Source: Liolophura sinensis (Eukaryota > Mollusca > Polyplacophora > Chitonida > Chitonidae). From it: a DNA stretch of 64,000 nt. The stretch's first letter is position 1, and the number at the start of each line of letters is the position of its first letter. Shown piece after piece: positions 13,401 to 24,200 of this stretch. Both the position numbers and the translations under genes were made by a program. The DNA is taken from the NCBI RefSeq assembly GCF_032854445.1, contig NC_088300.1, positions 27,883,608 to 27,947,607 on the forward strand, read 5' to 3'. The notes beneath the pieces are model-generated. The model made no database searches and had not been told where the DNA came from. It saw nothing but the letters and a program-made list of their open reading frames with translations.

Positions 13401-14874
13401 ACAAAAGATCTTCTTTACCTGTGCCTGCTCCTACTACAGCAGAGCTTAAACAACCGGTGTTTAGAAAACTAGATCCAGATGCAGAGCAGCAACCCTCAGA
13501 GAGCAAGATCTCGGAGAATGGTCAGCATGGCACACACACAGACTCAGAACAGAAGCCATCAAAGGAAGAATCTTCCAAAGATTCAGACCAGCAAGTGACG
13601 AAGAAGGCTGGTGTGGCATATGTTAGTGGGAATGGTCAAATTGTTTTATTACCGGAGTTTGAAACTGTGACATCTCCAAGCAAACCTGAGACAGAAGATG
13701 GTCACCGTGCTCCTAAACGTTGGAAGAAGATGAAGAAATTTGCCTACATGGCGACCACTAGAAAGAAGGAAAAGCAAAAAATGGAACAGCTGTTGAGAGA
13801 GCGTGTTGAAGAGCAGGAGAGGAGGATGGAAGCAGAACGTCAAAAACAGATGGAAATGGAGAAGGAATTTATGAAGGTTCGGCAAGTGGACAAACCAATC
13901 CTTAAGGCCCATCTTGATGATGACAGTGACTATCCAATCAGAAATGAGAACGTATCAAAGACAACATCGCCCAGAGAAGTTCCACCAAAGAAGTCTGAGC
14001 CTCTTCAGAATCCACAAGGCCAAGTTACTGTTAATGGCACTGCACAAGGGAAGATCACTCAAAATGATGCCCAGCCATACGCTGTGACCTCATTTTCGAT
14101 GCCGGGCCTTGTTCAGGCGCCTGGTGTAATGGCAAATGGCCAGCCTGTTGTTAGCCCTATCATTCTAACAGGCAATGGACATGCCTACAACCCATGGCTA
14201 CCCACACAACCTGTTCAGAACCCAGCCTATCCAGCATCTATGGGTTGGGGTATCTCCAACTATCCACAATATCCTGCAACTTCACTACCTTATGATCTTA
14301 CCAACTATATGCAAATGTTGGACATTAGTGGCCAATCAGTGCCCGTGAACAATGGACTAATGAATGGGTTCAGCATACCAACTCAGTCACAGGTGAACAG
14401 TGGAATCCAATACAATGGAACCACCAACTACACAGTGATGAATCCAGTCCACTTTCAGCAACCAAATTCTGTGGAAGCCAACAACTACAACAACAAAAGG
14501 TCATTAAAACAGACGATCTATGTGAACCCCAATACAGTAGATGACTCGGTGCTAAATCAGATGTATGCTGAGTACCAGAATGGCAACTCGCAGCAGAGCC
14601 GAAAGGAAAGGAAGAAGACGTCCAACCCTCTGTATTACTCGAGTGATGAAGAGGAGGAATACGATGTGAGCGATGTCCATACGGGGCACACTCATAGTAA
14701 GGGAACCGTGGCGCGTATATCTGTCCCCGACCACCACATACATCCCCCCCACTATGATGGAGGGGATGCAGAGATGTCCAGCCCCTGTAGCATAGCCTCC
14801 AGTTCTGCAGACAGTGGTTCTCCCTACCCAGTCAAATTTAATGGCGCAGCAACACAGTCTGCCCGGTTTCGAAG
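10404..14874 (+). CDS. Main exon of the disordered protein gene (14-base 5' UTR plus 1485 codons)
   Basis: Acceptor AG at 10402–10403 follows a T-rich tract. The 14 bases before the ATG are untranslated, so at least one noncoding exon must lie upstream. The exon ends ...CGA AG at 14874 with the donor GTGAGT at 14875–14880. Reading through the donor would give one extra Arg and a stop at 14876–14878. The reading frame stays open for 4.46 kb without an intron, unlike the fragmented neighbouring gene. Confidence 0.88.
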
Positions 14875-15669
14875 GTGAGTTCAATGGAAAATGTGAGTTT
14901 ACTTCCATTCTTGGTAAGGGAGTTTTCAAGATTGCTCTGCTTTCCATTCTTCCTGGGGCCTGAGTGAGTGATTTGATGATGCTCTCATGTGGTCTTACAT
15001 AAAGTTCCTTACCTTCACCTATGATATGTGACATGCCCGAATTCTTCTAAAATTGGGGACAGATATTACTGGTGTTGAAAGTAGAGTGTTACATTTCTTT
15101 ACCAATTTTTTCTTTTTGTGAAAGAAGACATGAGTATGTTGTTCATGAGATGGTCTAATCATGTGAGAAAAAAAAATTCCTGGTAGAATTACATATATGT
15201 TGGCTAAAATGAGCAGACCAGGTGTCCCAAAATTTAGAAGGAATAGTGTATGTTTGACTGTATCACTTGCCAGAGGTTGGTGGTTGACTCCAGACACTTC
15301 AGATTCCTCCACATGTAAAAGTACTGGTCACTATGTGTAAATGAAAAATTCTCATACACAGTTTCAAACAATAAAACACAAAAACCAAAAACAAAGAAAT
15401 TAATTATTCATGTGTAAACTGTGCTTTCAAGTTACATGCAGTGCATGTTATCTCTTTAGTACACATATTATGCACATAATGTAGCCCTTGACCACATATG
15501 TCGCATGTTCAGTGGTTATTCTGTGGCTATAAGTCATAATTTTTAAACTGTTTTGGCTATTGGTGATTCTTCTTGTTCTCTGCATTAAAGTGCTGTCTTT
15601 GTTGATTTTAGTGGGAGTACCTCTGACACAGTGAATTTGGATGAGAGCTACAGCAGTGCAGACAGATAA
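10418..15669 (+). CDS. Large disordered proline/serine-rich protein, 1504 aa, two coding exons (10418–14874, 15612–15669)
   Basis: Family not recognised. The ATG at 10418 is set by an in-frame TGA at 10406–10408 within the same exon, which follows an acceptor AG at 10402–10403. The protein begins MGQTSSQ, a good N-myristoylation pattern (Gly2, Ser6), so membrane tethering is possible. Three short K-(Y)-K-A-P-(A/S)-P-P motifs lie near residues 17, 119 and 283. Basophilic kinase/14-3-3-like sites (RRTNSLD, LRRQMSG, RKQNSVD) lie near 155, 430 and 610. A Pro/Val/Ser/Thr-rich stretch spans about 521–565 and an acidic Ser region about 905–930. A basic segment with FGSLRRF is near 965–985, and a Lys/Arg-rich helix running into a Glu/Lys/Met coiled coil covers about 1100–1160. 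An Asn/Tyr/Pro/Gln-rich region follows, then an acidic patch (SSDEEEEYD) near 1407. No enzymatic or membrane domain is visible. Composition suggests a cytoskeletal or cortical scaffold; the KAP motifs recall Cordon-bleu KRAP motifs, but no WH2 domain was convincing. The gene is convergent with the PLCL gene. Confidence 0.88.
15612..15669 (+). CDS. Terminal coding exon of the disordered protein gene
   Basis: Acceptor TTGATTTTAG ends at 15611. Joining phase 2 (AG|T = Ser) gives 18 further residues, GSTSDTVNLDESYSSADR, then TAA at 15667–15669. The Ser/Asp-rich composition continues the C-terminal style of the main exon, which supports the splice. The intron is 737 bases with GT–AG ends. Confidence 0.78.
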
Positions 15670-16215
15670 CAGCGTGACTAAATGTCATCTACAGGAGAGA
15701 CAGACACTTCGACAAAGATGACCTACCTATCATCATTGACTGCAACTCTGTCCCAGCATCACCCAGATGGTGATACTGGACAGTACCGATAGCTAATCCA
15801 GCAAAATGTTAGCAGCCAGCCATGACGACTGTACAAACTGAAAAAAAAAGTCAGCATTACAAGGTCTGATCTGCAGAGCTGGTGAAGTGCTTGTGACAAC
15901 GTAGGCTGAAATTATTTTATTTCCCATATGGGCACAAGTGAGTGATGCAGTGTTCATTTTATGCCAACAGACAGGTTTCACACAGCAGTTTGCGAGTATG
16001 ATTGTGTTGTTCTGAAACTTAACAGTTCTGTTATGATGCGGTAGTAGTATCGAGTCCGGAGTTCATGTCGTGTATTAGAGCAAGGATCCACAGGCAACAC
16101 AACATTTCATATGAAAGAATCAAATCTGTGTATTTCAGGGTTCTGATGACTTGTGGAAATAACTTTTGACTGAGGCAGTCTTTCGAGGAATACAGATTCA
16201 ATAAGCTGGAACTCC

Positions 16216-16244
16216 TATATACATACATATATATATATATATAA
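16216..16244. repeat. TA-rich microsatellite
   Basis: Alternating TA with a few CA steps, in the probable 3' UTR of the + strand gene. Confidence 0.85.
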
Positions 16245-16659
16245 ACAAAAACTGTCTTCCATATAAAAGTGCTATATGATATTATTTCAGGATTTAGTTT
16301 TATGTATAAACAGTAATAATGTTGATGGCACAAAGGGTATTTAATACTGGTTAAAAGTGAACAAATGCGGATGATGTGGTGCAGGCAGCAAAGGGGAGAT
16401 AACTCTTGATGTAAATGTGGCTTGCATTCCAAGCCATAATATAATGATTCAGAATCGATGGTTGTATTTCACTACTGTTCATATCTACACAAGCTGAGCT
16501 TTACATCAACATATCGTTTTCAGTTACTCTTGCATGTACTCATTTTGAAGAGATTAGTTATCCATGTATCTCATTGTGATAATATTTATATTCTTGTATG
16601 GTATTATCTTAAGTTATAGGTTGTGTACTTATTTGTACTGATCAGGCATCTGCTCTGTA

Positions 16660-16686
16660 TGTACATTGTATTATGTACAATGTACA
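16660..16686. repeat. Inverted repeat, 11-bp arms, 5-base loop
   Basis: TGTACATTGTA pairs with TACAATGTACA around the loop ttatg. It could fold as a stem in the probable 3' UTR. Confidence 0.7.
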
Positions 16687-17474
16687 CTTATGATCCATAT
16701 TTCCTTCTCTTTTTGTTTATATACAACACGCAAGGGTCAGGGACGTTAAAGTTAGAAGTACATGTACCAGAAATGATGGTTTTGGCAAAGCAACTGGCAT
16801 TCATGACTGTTAAGCTCAGCTGTTTAAGTTTAGATGCATATTAAATGTACATCTGAACATATTCAGGCTCCAAACAAAACCTATTATCTCAACATGGCCT
16901 ATATGCCAATTTCAAGACACACTTATATTTAGTCACTCATGAACCTCAAGGTGATATTTTGATGAATCTTTATGCATTTATTGTTATTCAATGTAGTGTT
17001 TCACTGGAAAACTCAAACCATTTGAACAAACCTTGAAATTAGTCGGTTACAACAGTTATAGTCAGAAGGGATGATTTAAACGTTTGCATTCATTTAACAG
17101 GGAAAGATCTGTTCTCAGTTAACATTAATCTCTCGATAAACCAAGTTGCATGTTAAAAGATGTAACTAAACATGTTTAAGGATAAAGTAAAATTATCATA
17201 TTGTCATTTGTTACATGTATTTAAAATTAAATTTAAACATAACACAGATGTTGTGAATAATTTCAAACTGCTGATTATTTTTCTCTGATATTCATTCCCC
17301 AGTCACATCAATCACCGTTCCATGCTGAGATTGGATCTTGCTGTCTTCCCCATCTATCAGTCAGTATAGGAATTGTTTAATACAGTGTACTTCTTCCACC
17401 CAGTAAATGTACTTCCGAATTAAGAAGTTATGTAGGATTCATTTCACATGAAATACCATCATTTTTTAAACTTT

Positions 17475-17516
17475 GATATATATATATATATATACACACA
17501 CACATAAATATATATG
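17475..17516. repeat. (TA)n(CA)n microsatellite
   Basis: Runs of TA then CA then TA. It generates the short open frame starting at 17473, which is not a gene. Confidence 0.85.
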
Positions 17517-17543
17517 TTATCATTTCATTGTCAGTATGTTTAA

Positions 17544-17549
17544 AATAAA
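17544..17549 (+). terminator. Candidate polyadenylation signal AATAAA
   Basis: First perfect AATAAA on the + strand after the stop codon at 15669. It is followed within 30 bases by a T-rich stretch. An ATTAAA-type variant lies earlier near 16840. Confidence 0.3.
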
Positions 17550-19008
17550 TGACTTGTTACCATATCAGACTGTTTCCTTTCTTGAATATCTTAGGCAGCT
17601 AAAGAGCACACATGCACCAAAAACAATATTTGACGCTTGTGTCAGCCATCAGTCGACTGTCGTCTTGTGTTCTTCCTCTTGCGACTTTATCTAGAACCTG
17701 GGCAACTGTTGCTGCACTGATCGTTGGCATGAGAACGTTTGAATGTTGGAGTCAAAATCGCCATTGAATTTTCACGGACAACCACAATTATGAATGATTG
17801 CACTGGACTGGTTTCCTTTGTGCTCTAACTGGTTTCCTCTGGTCTTTGTCTGGTTTCCTTAACTCTAGGACCTGACAGTGGGCACATGTGGCAAGTGAAA
17901 GTAGCAGAAAAACAATATTCCAGCAAAATAAATATACAGGTAACTTACAGGGAAAGACAAATGATCCAAAATGGATGGACTTTGATAACCAACAATTTAT
18001 TGCTGCAAAAAAAACAAAAGAGTGGAGATGAAAGTTCAGGTCATACTGGGACAGTCCTGTGTGTGCCCCCTTTTGGACTTGGGAGCTAAAGGAGACTGGA
18101 GCACAGAAATTCATGGTACAGGAGCAGGACACATCTAGATATGATGGGTATTTGTAAAACCTGCAAAATGCGGTGGTACAGGCGACTACACACCTAAATC
18201 AGTTATTGGTACAACACAGGCAGATGGGAACCAGACATATAACACATGATCTGCAGCTTTAGAACACTCATTGGTCTCCCATCAAAAAACAAGGGAGATA
18301 ATCTGGCTAAACAATTAGCCCAACTATACATGTATATTCACATAAACCACTGACAGCAACAGTATATTACATATGTATAGGCACTGAGAGATCTAATCAC
18401 ATTGTTTTATACCAATGGTGTACTAACTACATGTAGGTTTATAGCTTCCAGCACTTTTCTAACAGTAAAATTTGAATGATCAACATTCTTAACACTGGCC
18501 TGAGCGGCTTTATTTCACTAATGATTGTAAAGAAGAAAGGTTTTAATGCTGATGCAAGAATTTAAAACAAAAAAGAAAAGAAAATGTATGTCTTTCAGTT
18601 AACTCCCATAAAAAACAACAATCAATCATGCTATACTTTTTCTCAGACACTGGCATCTCCATTAAATACATGTACTTATCTGACAAAAACAACAAGCCAT
18701 ATATTCACATTAAAATATGATAAACATCATATACATGCATCACATAAATTTCATAAAAAACACAGAAATATGCAGTTATGGGTCTATCTATTTAACACAA
18801 TGCTATATTAGTAAAAAATCTTCAAATCATTAAGGCTTCTAAAGAGTCCTATATCACTGGTGGTTTGGTTTGGTGTGATTTGGTGCTGGTGTTCAACAGA
18901 ATTCATACATGAGCAGCAATACAGATAACCCTAGCCAATGGCTCATTACATGCTGAGCCTATGTGGACCACGTGAACTTATGCCCTAGCTTTATGTCCAT
19001 GATAGGTG

Positions 19009-19040
19009 TATTTATGTTCATGTGAACATGAACATAAATA
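19009..19040. repeat. Perfect hairpin, 14-bp arms, 4-base loop
   Basis: TATTTATGTTCATG and its exact reverse complement CATGAACATAAATA are separated by tgaa. It could be a transposon footprint or an RNA stem. Confidence 0.8.
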
Positions 19041-19221
19041 TTCACGAAGCAAAAGAATATAAAAGGGGTGAAAAATCAATACCAAAACAACAGTGCAAAA
19101 ACAAAAAAAAAACAGCAACACAAACCCAAAAACAATTTTAAAAAGTTAGAGTTAGTGGCATCAACAAGACAAAGGGCAGTCTTTTATTTGGATGTCCCTC
19201 AGAAATTACAAATTATGCTTG

Positions 19222-19414
19222 TTATGCTTGCTCGCCGTTCAAGTCCAGCTCATGCTGGCTTCCTCTCCGGCTGTAGTCTGCCAGCAACCTGCGGATGGTC
19301 ATGGGTTTCCCCCAGGCTCTGCTCGGTTTCCTCCCACCATAATGCTGCCTGCCGTCGCATAAGTGAAATATTCTTGAGTATGGCGTAAAACACCAATCAA
19401 GTAAATAAATAAAC
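19222..19414 (+). mobile_element. SINE family 1, 5'-truncated copy with 13-bp target-site duplication
   Basis: Contains the family body ('gttcaagtccagctcatg', 'cctcccaccataatgctg', 'gtgaaatattcttgagta', 'gtaaaacaccaatcaa') and an AAATA-rich tail. It is flanked by CAAATTATGCTTG at 19209–19221 and 19415–19427. Confidence 0.85.
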
Positions 19415-21141
19415 CAAATTATGCTTGACTGCATTGCATTTATCATAGCATGTTAAACTTTCACTGAAAATGAAAGAATAAATCAAAGAGAAAAGAACTA
19501 GAGAAAATATAATATAAAGATCCTTATTATATCACTAAAAAGATACAATTGGCCTTGATCACAGAATTTACAGCCAACAGACTTCATACAATTTCTATGT
19601 CCATATTAAACAGGGGAATACAGACTCAAAATATAACTGAAGACACTCGTATTCACGCAAAGAAAACTTTCTCCAGAAGAGCTCACAACCTAGTCCATTA
19701 TAGGTAATATTAAATTTCACATAAATAGGACACATAAAAAAAAATAAATAAAAAAATCTTTCCATGACACAAAAACTTTCACAATTTTTGTGCAAAAAAT
19801 ATCTAACAAAGGTTATAATGTGGAGACAATTACATTCGCTTTTTGTCTTGTGCTCAATCTTTACAAGGATCTACGAGGGTTTAAAAGAAAGTACAAACAT
19901 AATTTTCCGTTACAATTTTTCTATGTAATTGCATTATTCTAGCATACCTGATTTAAAACATAATCCAAATACATACATGCACATTTACTTAGCTCCTCTT
20001 ATGTTCATTTTGTAACACTAGCCATAATCGAAAATGCTGAACACAAGAGGTTTCATATGGCAAAATAATCTCATAAAATCATGTATAAAATAGTTCTGCG
20101 GATTATGACTAAGTTCTGTGAAATTCTGAGAAGAATTCATATTTCTCTTCGCTATACTGGTAATGCTGATAAATTATGCACAAATAGTGTATAAATTCTG
20201 GTAGAAATTATATTTCTCTTCAATACACTGGCAAAATGCTGACAAATTCTGCACAATGTGTATAATGCACACTTGACCTGGATGGCTCTCACAAAGTTAT
20301 TAGCCTTGTTTCAACTTGATTGTTCTAACTTAAATTTATTGGGGTGGGGAACATTGCAGATTGGGGGTTTGAAGGTAGTTGTTTGGTTTTGGTGATAAAA
20401 AGTAAGGTACAGCTAGACAACTGATGATAACCAGAAAATACAGATACAAATAGCTGATGCATTTTGGCTGATTTTTAAGGTTGTCATACGTACATTGTAA
20501 AACAATTTAACACAGATGTGATAAAACTACATATACCTGTATAAAATACATATTCGTTACAAACCCTGTCTCTACAGGTAAAAAAAACATAGATATCTAC
20601 ATTAGAATAACTTACACAGAACATGTACATGGCCATTTATTTGAACAGAAATACAATATAAGCACACGTCCATATCAAGTTCTAGAGTACATAAATATAC
20701 ATAAATAAATCAACAAAATTAAAAGTAAAAAGTTTTCTCAAGTTTGTGTAGAACATGAATCACTTGTTACTCAATAAATAATACCTTCAGTTCATTACTT
20801 TTACATGCTTTATGTACATATAATGTCTTGACACTGACAAGAAGGATAATTTTGTCATAATAATATATGAAATCAAGCAAAGGATAAAAGCTGACAATAA
20901 CATCTGTGCAACAATTGGAATAATGACTCAAAATCAACTATTGCATTTGGCCAAAACTACTTAATCAACGGACAAAAAGTAAGTCATCAAGATGTTGTCC
21001 CCCTTAGTCCATTCAGGCAAAGCATGAATGTGTTATCTCCCCTTACAACCTACGTCAGGATTAACTTGACAAAATATTTCAATGCATAAATGATCAGGTA
21101 TGTATCTACATTGAGTTTCTTTGGGCAGGGAGATAATTCCA

Positions 21142-21204
21142 TCATGACACAATCACCAGGTTTTCCTCCTTCACAAGACCTGTTGACATGGCTGCCTCTT
21201 GAAT
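21142..21204 (-). CDS. PLCL: PLCL exon V: last exon with stop
   Basis: 63 bases, phase 0, acceptor GTTACAG. Encodes [20 protein letters not shown] then TGA (21144–21142). RQ|IQ at the join matches 'KQIQ' in vertebrate homologues. The tail is shorter than in the vertebrate proteins. Confidence 0.88.
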   Translation of the reverse strand: MQEAAMSTGLVKEENLVIVS

Positions 21205-24200
21205 CTGTAACAGACAACAGTAAAAATGCAACCTTAATCGCTACTCACATACATGTAGATAGACTTACTGCATTTGGTTTTATCATACCGGCCCAGATAA
21301 AGCCATTTCTGAATGTGTAACACAATTTCCCATTTGGCCCTTCTTTCAACATGCTACAGTGGCCTTACACGGTCAAGCTAGCTGAAAGTTATGAAAGCAG
21401 CAGCCTGTATCAGCTTTCAAACTTGGGGTAATACAGCAAAAAACTGTCTCCTTGATTTATTTATTTTATTTGATTGGTGTTTTATGCCGTACTCAAGAAT
21501 ATTTCACTTATACGGCGGCGGCCAGCATTATGGTGGGAGGAAACCAGGCAGAGCCCGGGGGAAACCCATGACCATCTGCAGGTTCTGCCTCCTTGAAGTG
21601 GAGTCCTCAGAGTCTCACGTCCAGATAGGAGTCAGATCCATATGTGAGTGAGCATGTGCCTATCCAGGTGCGAGTGAGCGCGTGCACATCCAGATGTAAG
21701 TCAGCGCGTGCACATCCAGATGTAAGTCATCGTGTGCACATCCAGACGTGAGTCAGTGTGTGCACATCCAGATGTGTGCATTACCTTCCACAAACCAGAC
21801 TCACCTGTCTCAGGTACTCCTCCCCGTCATTCTTAGCCTGCATCAGTAGATCAGCCTGACCCTTCAGCACCCGTACATTCCATGCAAAGTTCTCCACTGC
21901 CTATAACATGTACGCAGCATTATAAGGCTCAACCACATCTACCTGATATGTACTCAGAGTCATTCTGATGTTTGTACACAAGTGTCTTTTTGACACACAT
22001 TTGAGGCATATTTGCTTAATGTTTTGATATGATTGGTCAGAATGTATAAATGTTTAAAAACATCAGCAATTAGTGTCAACTAAGAGAATTTATATATTTC
22101 ATTTATTTGTTTGATGCATGTTTTACACCATCCCCAAGAGATGACAATATTTTACTTGCTTTGTACAGATATGTACAAATGTATGAACTTAATGTAGTTT
22201 ACATGATGATTCAAGTCTTCCTGAGTTACAAACTTACAGGTCCATTACCTTGGTATATGCATGGTTATGGTACATTTCTTGGATCGTGAAAGTCAATACT
22301 ACTTGTGTGGAATAAATTTACAGATAAACTCTCTTCCAAACTACAGTATCACAATGTTCCATCTCTTACAACAAATAGGTATCAGCAATACTTACCTTGG
22401 ACAATTTCTTGCCCTTCAATCCATTTTGCTGACAATGGAGTTCCAGATCCTCATGCCATTCCAGTCCTGCTTTTTGGCCTTGGATCAACTGTCAAGAAAG
22501 GACATAAAAACACATAATGCTCACTTGATATCCAAGAACACTGATTTGTAGTTTATTCAGCCAGGGGGCCCCCCATGCCAAATAACTAGCATGCTAGCCC
22601 ATCACATTAACTAAGAAACTTCTCCTCAATACGGTCTGGGAGTTCTAGTCCTACTAATGCTGGCTTCCTCTGTGGTAACAGGTGGGGCGGTATGCCTGCA
22701 ATCTACAAATGGCTGTAAGTTACCACTGGGCTCTGCCAGATTTCCTCCCACCATAATATTGGCCATAAAATATTCTGTAGTATGGTGTAAAACACCAATC
22801 AAATAAATCAATAAACAAATCTTTACATTCACTAGGAGTAAACTTATTATTATACACCTATCAAAACTTCGAAACCATGTAAAACTATGGAATGACATGC
22901 GGCTGATGAGTTGTTTGTTAGTCCTTGGCCAACATGCCCCGTTCATTTATCATGTGACCTCTGTAAAACACCTGCAGGATATTATGGCAGGTGAACAACC
23001 ATGGAATCCTCTATGTCTGCTACAAGTGTGCTAATGGTCCGTAAGTTGTAAGTTAGTGGCTGGCCAGGCCAACAAGAATCTCTATCCCGTTCAGCACTGT
23101 ACATATACTGTACATATACAGTGCTGTTTCTGCATAAAATTTCCTTTATCAGCAGCTTTATAAAGCTAGATGATGTTTCTTGTTGACAGCTGGCAACTGT
23201 TACTCACCTTATCATAAATTTTATCTGCATTCTGAATGAGGTTTTTGGAATCTTCAACCAGCTATTCAATAACAAAATGAGAAATAAGGAGATTATAACA
23301 TTGGAATCATTTTATGTCAAGCCAAAAACACAGACTATGCTTATCCATTTTCTCCTTAAAGCAATAACCTGATCTACATACTTTAAGTGAAACTGCTGAA
23401 TATGCAGATGAAAAATATACTGTCATTTTACTGTTTGTCACCACATATATACATCAACAGGCAAAACAATTTCATTCCATTATTTCACTGGTATATAATA
23501 CAGCACTTGTAAACCTTATGGTGCTGGCCAGGTTTATGGCTTGGAGTAAGACACAGCCCCATACCTAAGGCCTGACAAACATGTAAACTTCAAGAAGCAG
23601 CGAGAGCTTCTTTCAATCAAGATCAGCAACTGAGTCTGTGAGGGCTCAGGGTGTAAGCATAACAACTAAGTACATATCTCTGTTGAATAACATACCTCTT
23701 CCAGGGATATCAATGCTTTCTTGAGGATCTCTGGTAAGTTACCCTGGGCTTCCAAATATGGAAACTGAAATGTTACAACAGCAAACAAAACATTACATAC
23801 ATGTATATACTTTGCTGAATTCCAGGTAACATTGCCTTGTGTCTGGATTATGCAGAAAAGTATAACCTGAATCTAAGTTTTGAAGCTTATCAAGTTTGCT
23901 TCCAGTCTCTCTAACTCATACCAAGTCAATTACATGCAACATCACTTGGGAATCACTTATTTTTAAATTTCTATATATCCTTCAACCTAGAAACTATATG
24001 TTCCTAAATACATTAAATGCCAAACCTTGGTGAATTTACATAAACTCTTCTTTGGGTTATTCCAGTTACCAAATGAGCAAACATAAATAGGGTAAAAAAA
24101 AAAAACGAAAAAAAACAAACAAACAAAAAAACACCCACTGCTCCTAACAGTAACTGAAACATTATTCCTCTACTGGCCGTGAAGTTACAATATGCTGTAA

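Larger units (their letters stand above)
15670..17570 (+). other. Probable 3' UTR of the disordered protein gene
   Basis: No coding potential is seen. The AT-rich sequence contains a TA-rich microsatellite (16216–16244), a (TA)n(CA)n tract (17475–17516) and an 11-bp-arm hairpin (16660–16686). The first clear AATAAA on the + strand after the stop is at 17544–17549, so the UTR may run to about 17565. The 3' end is inferred, not shown. Confidence 0.35.
17571..21141. other. Region between convergent genes; probably includes the PLCL 3' UTR
   Basis: No coding exon seen. On the - strand, possible AATAAA signals (TTTATT on +) downstream of the PLCL stop lie at 20636–20641 and 20335–20340. The actual poly(A) site cannot be chosen from sequence alone. 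Contains a SINE with target duplications (19222–19414) and a hairpin (19009–19040). Confidence 0.4.

Noticed and set aside
14552-15034. 160-codon - strand open frame opposite the end of the large exon
   Set aside because: No recognisable domain and mostly antisense to verified coding sequence.
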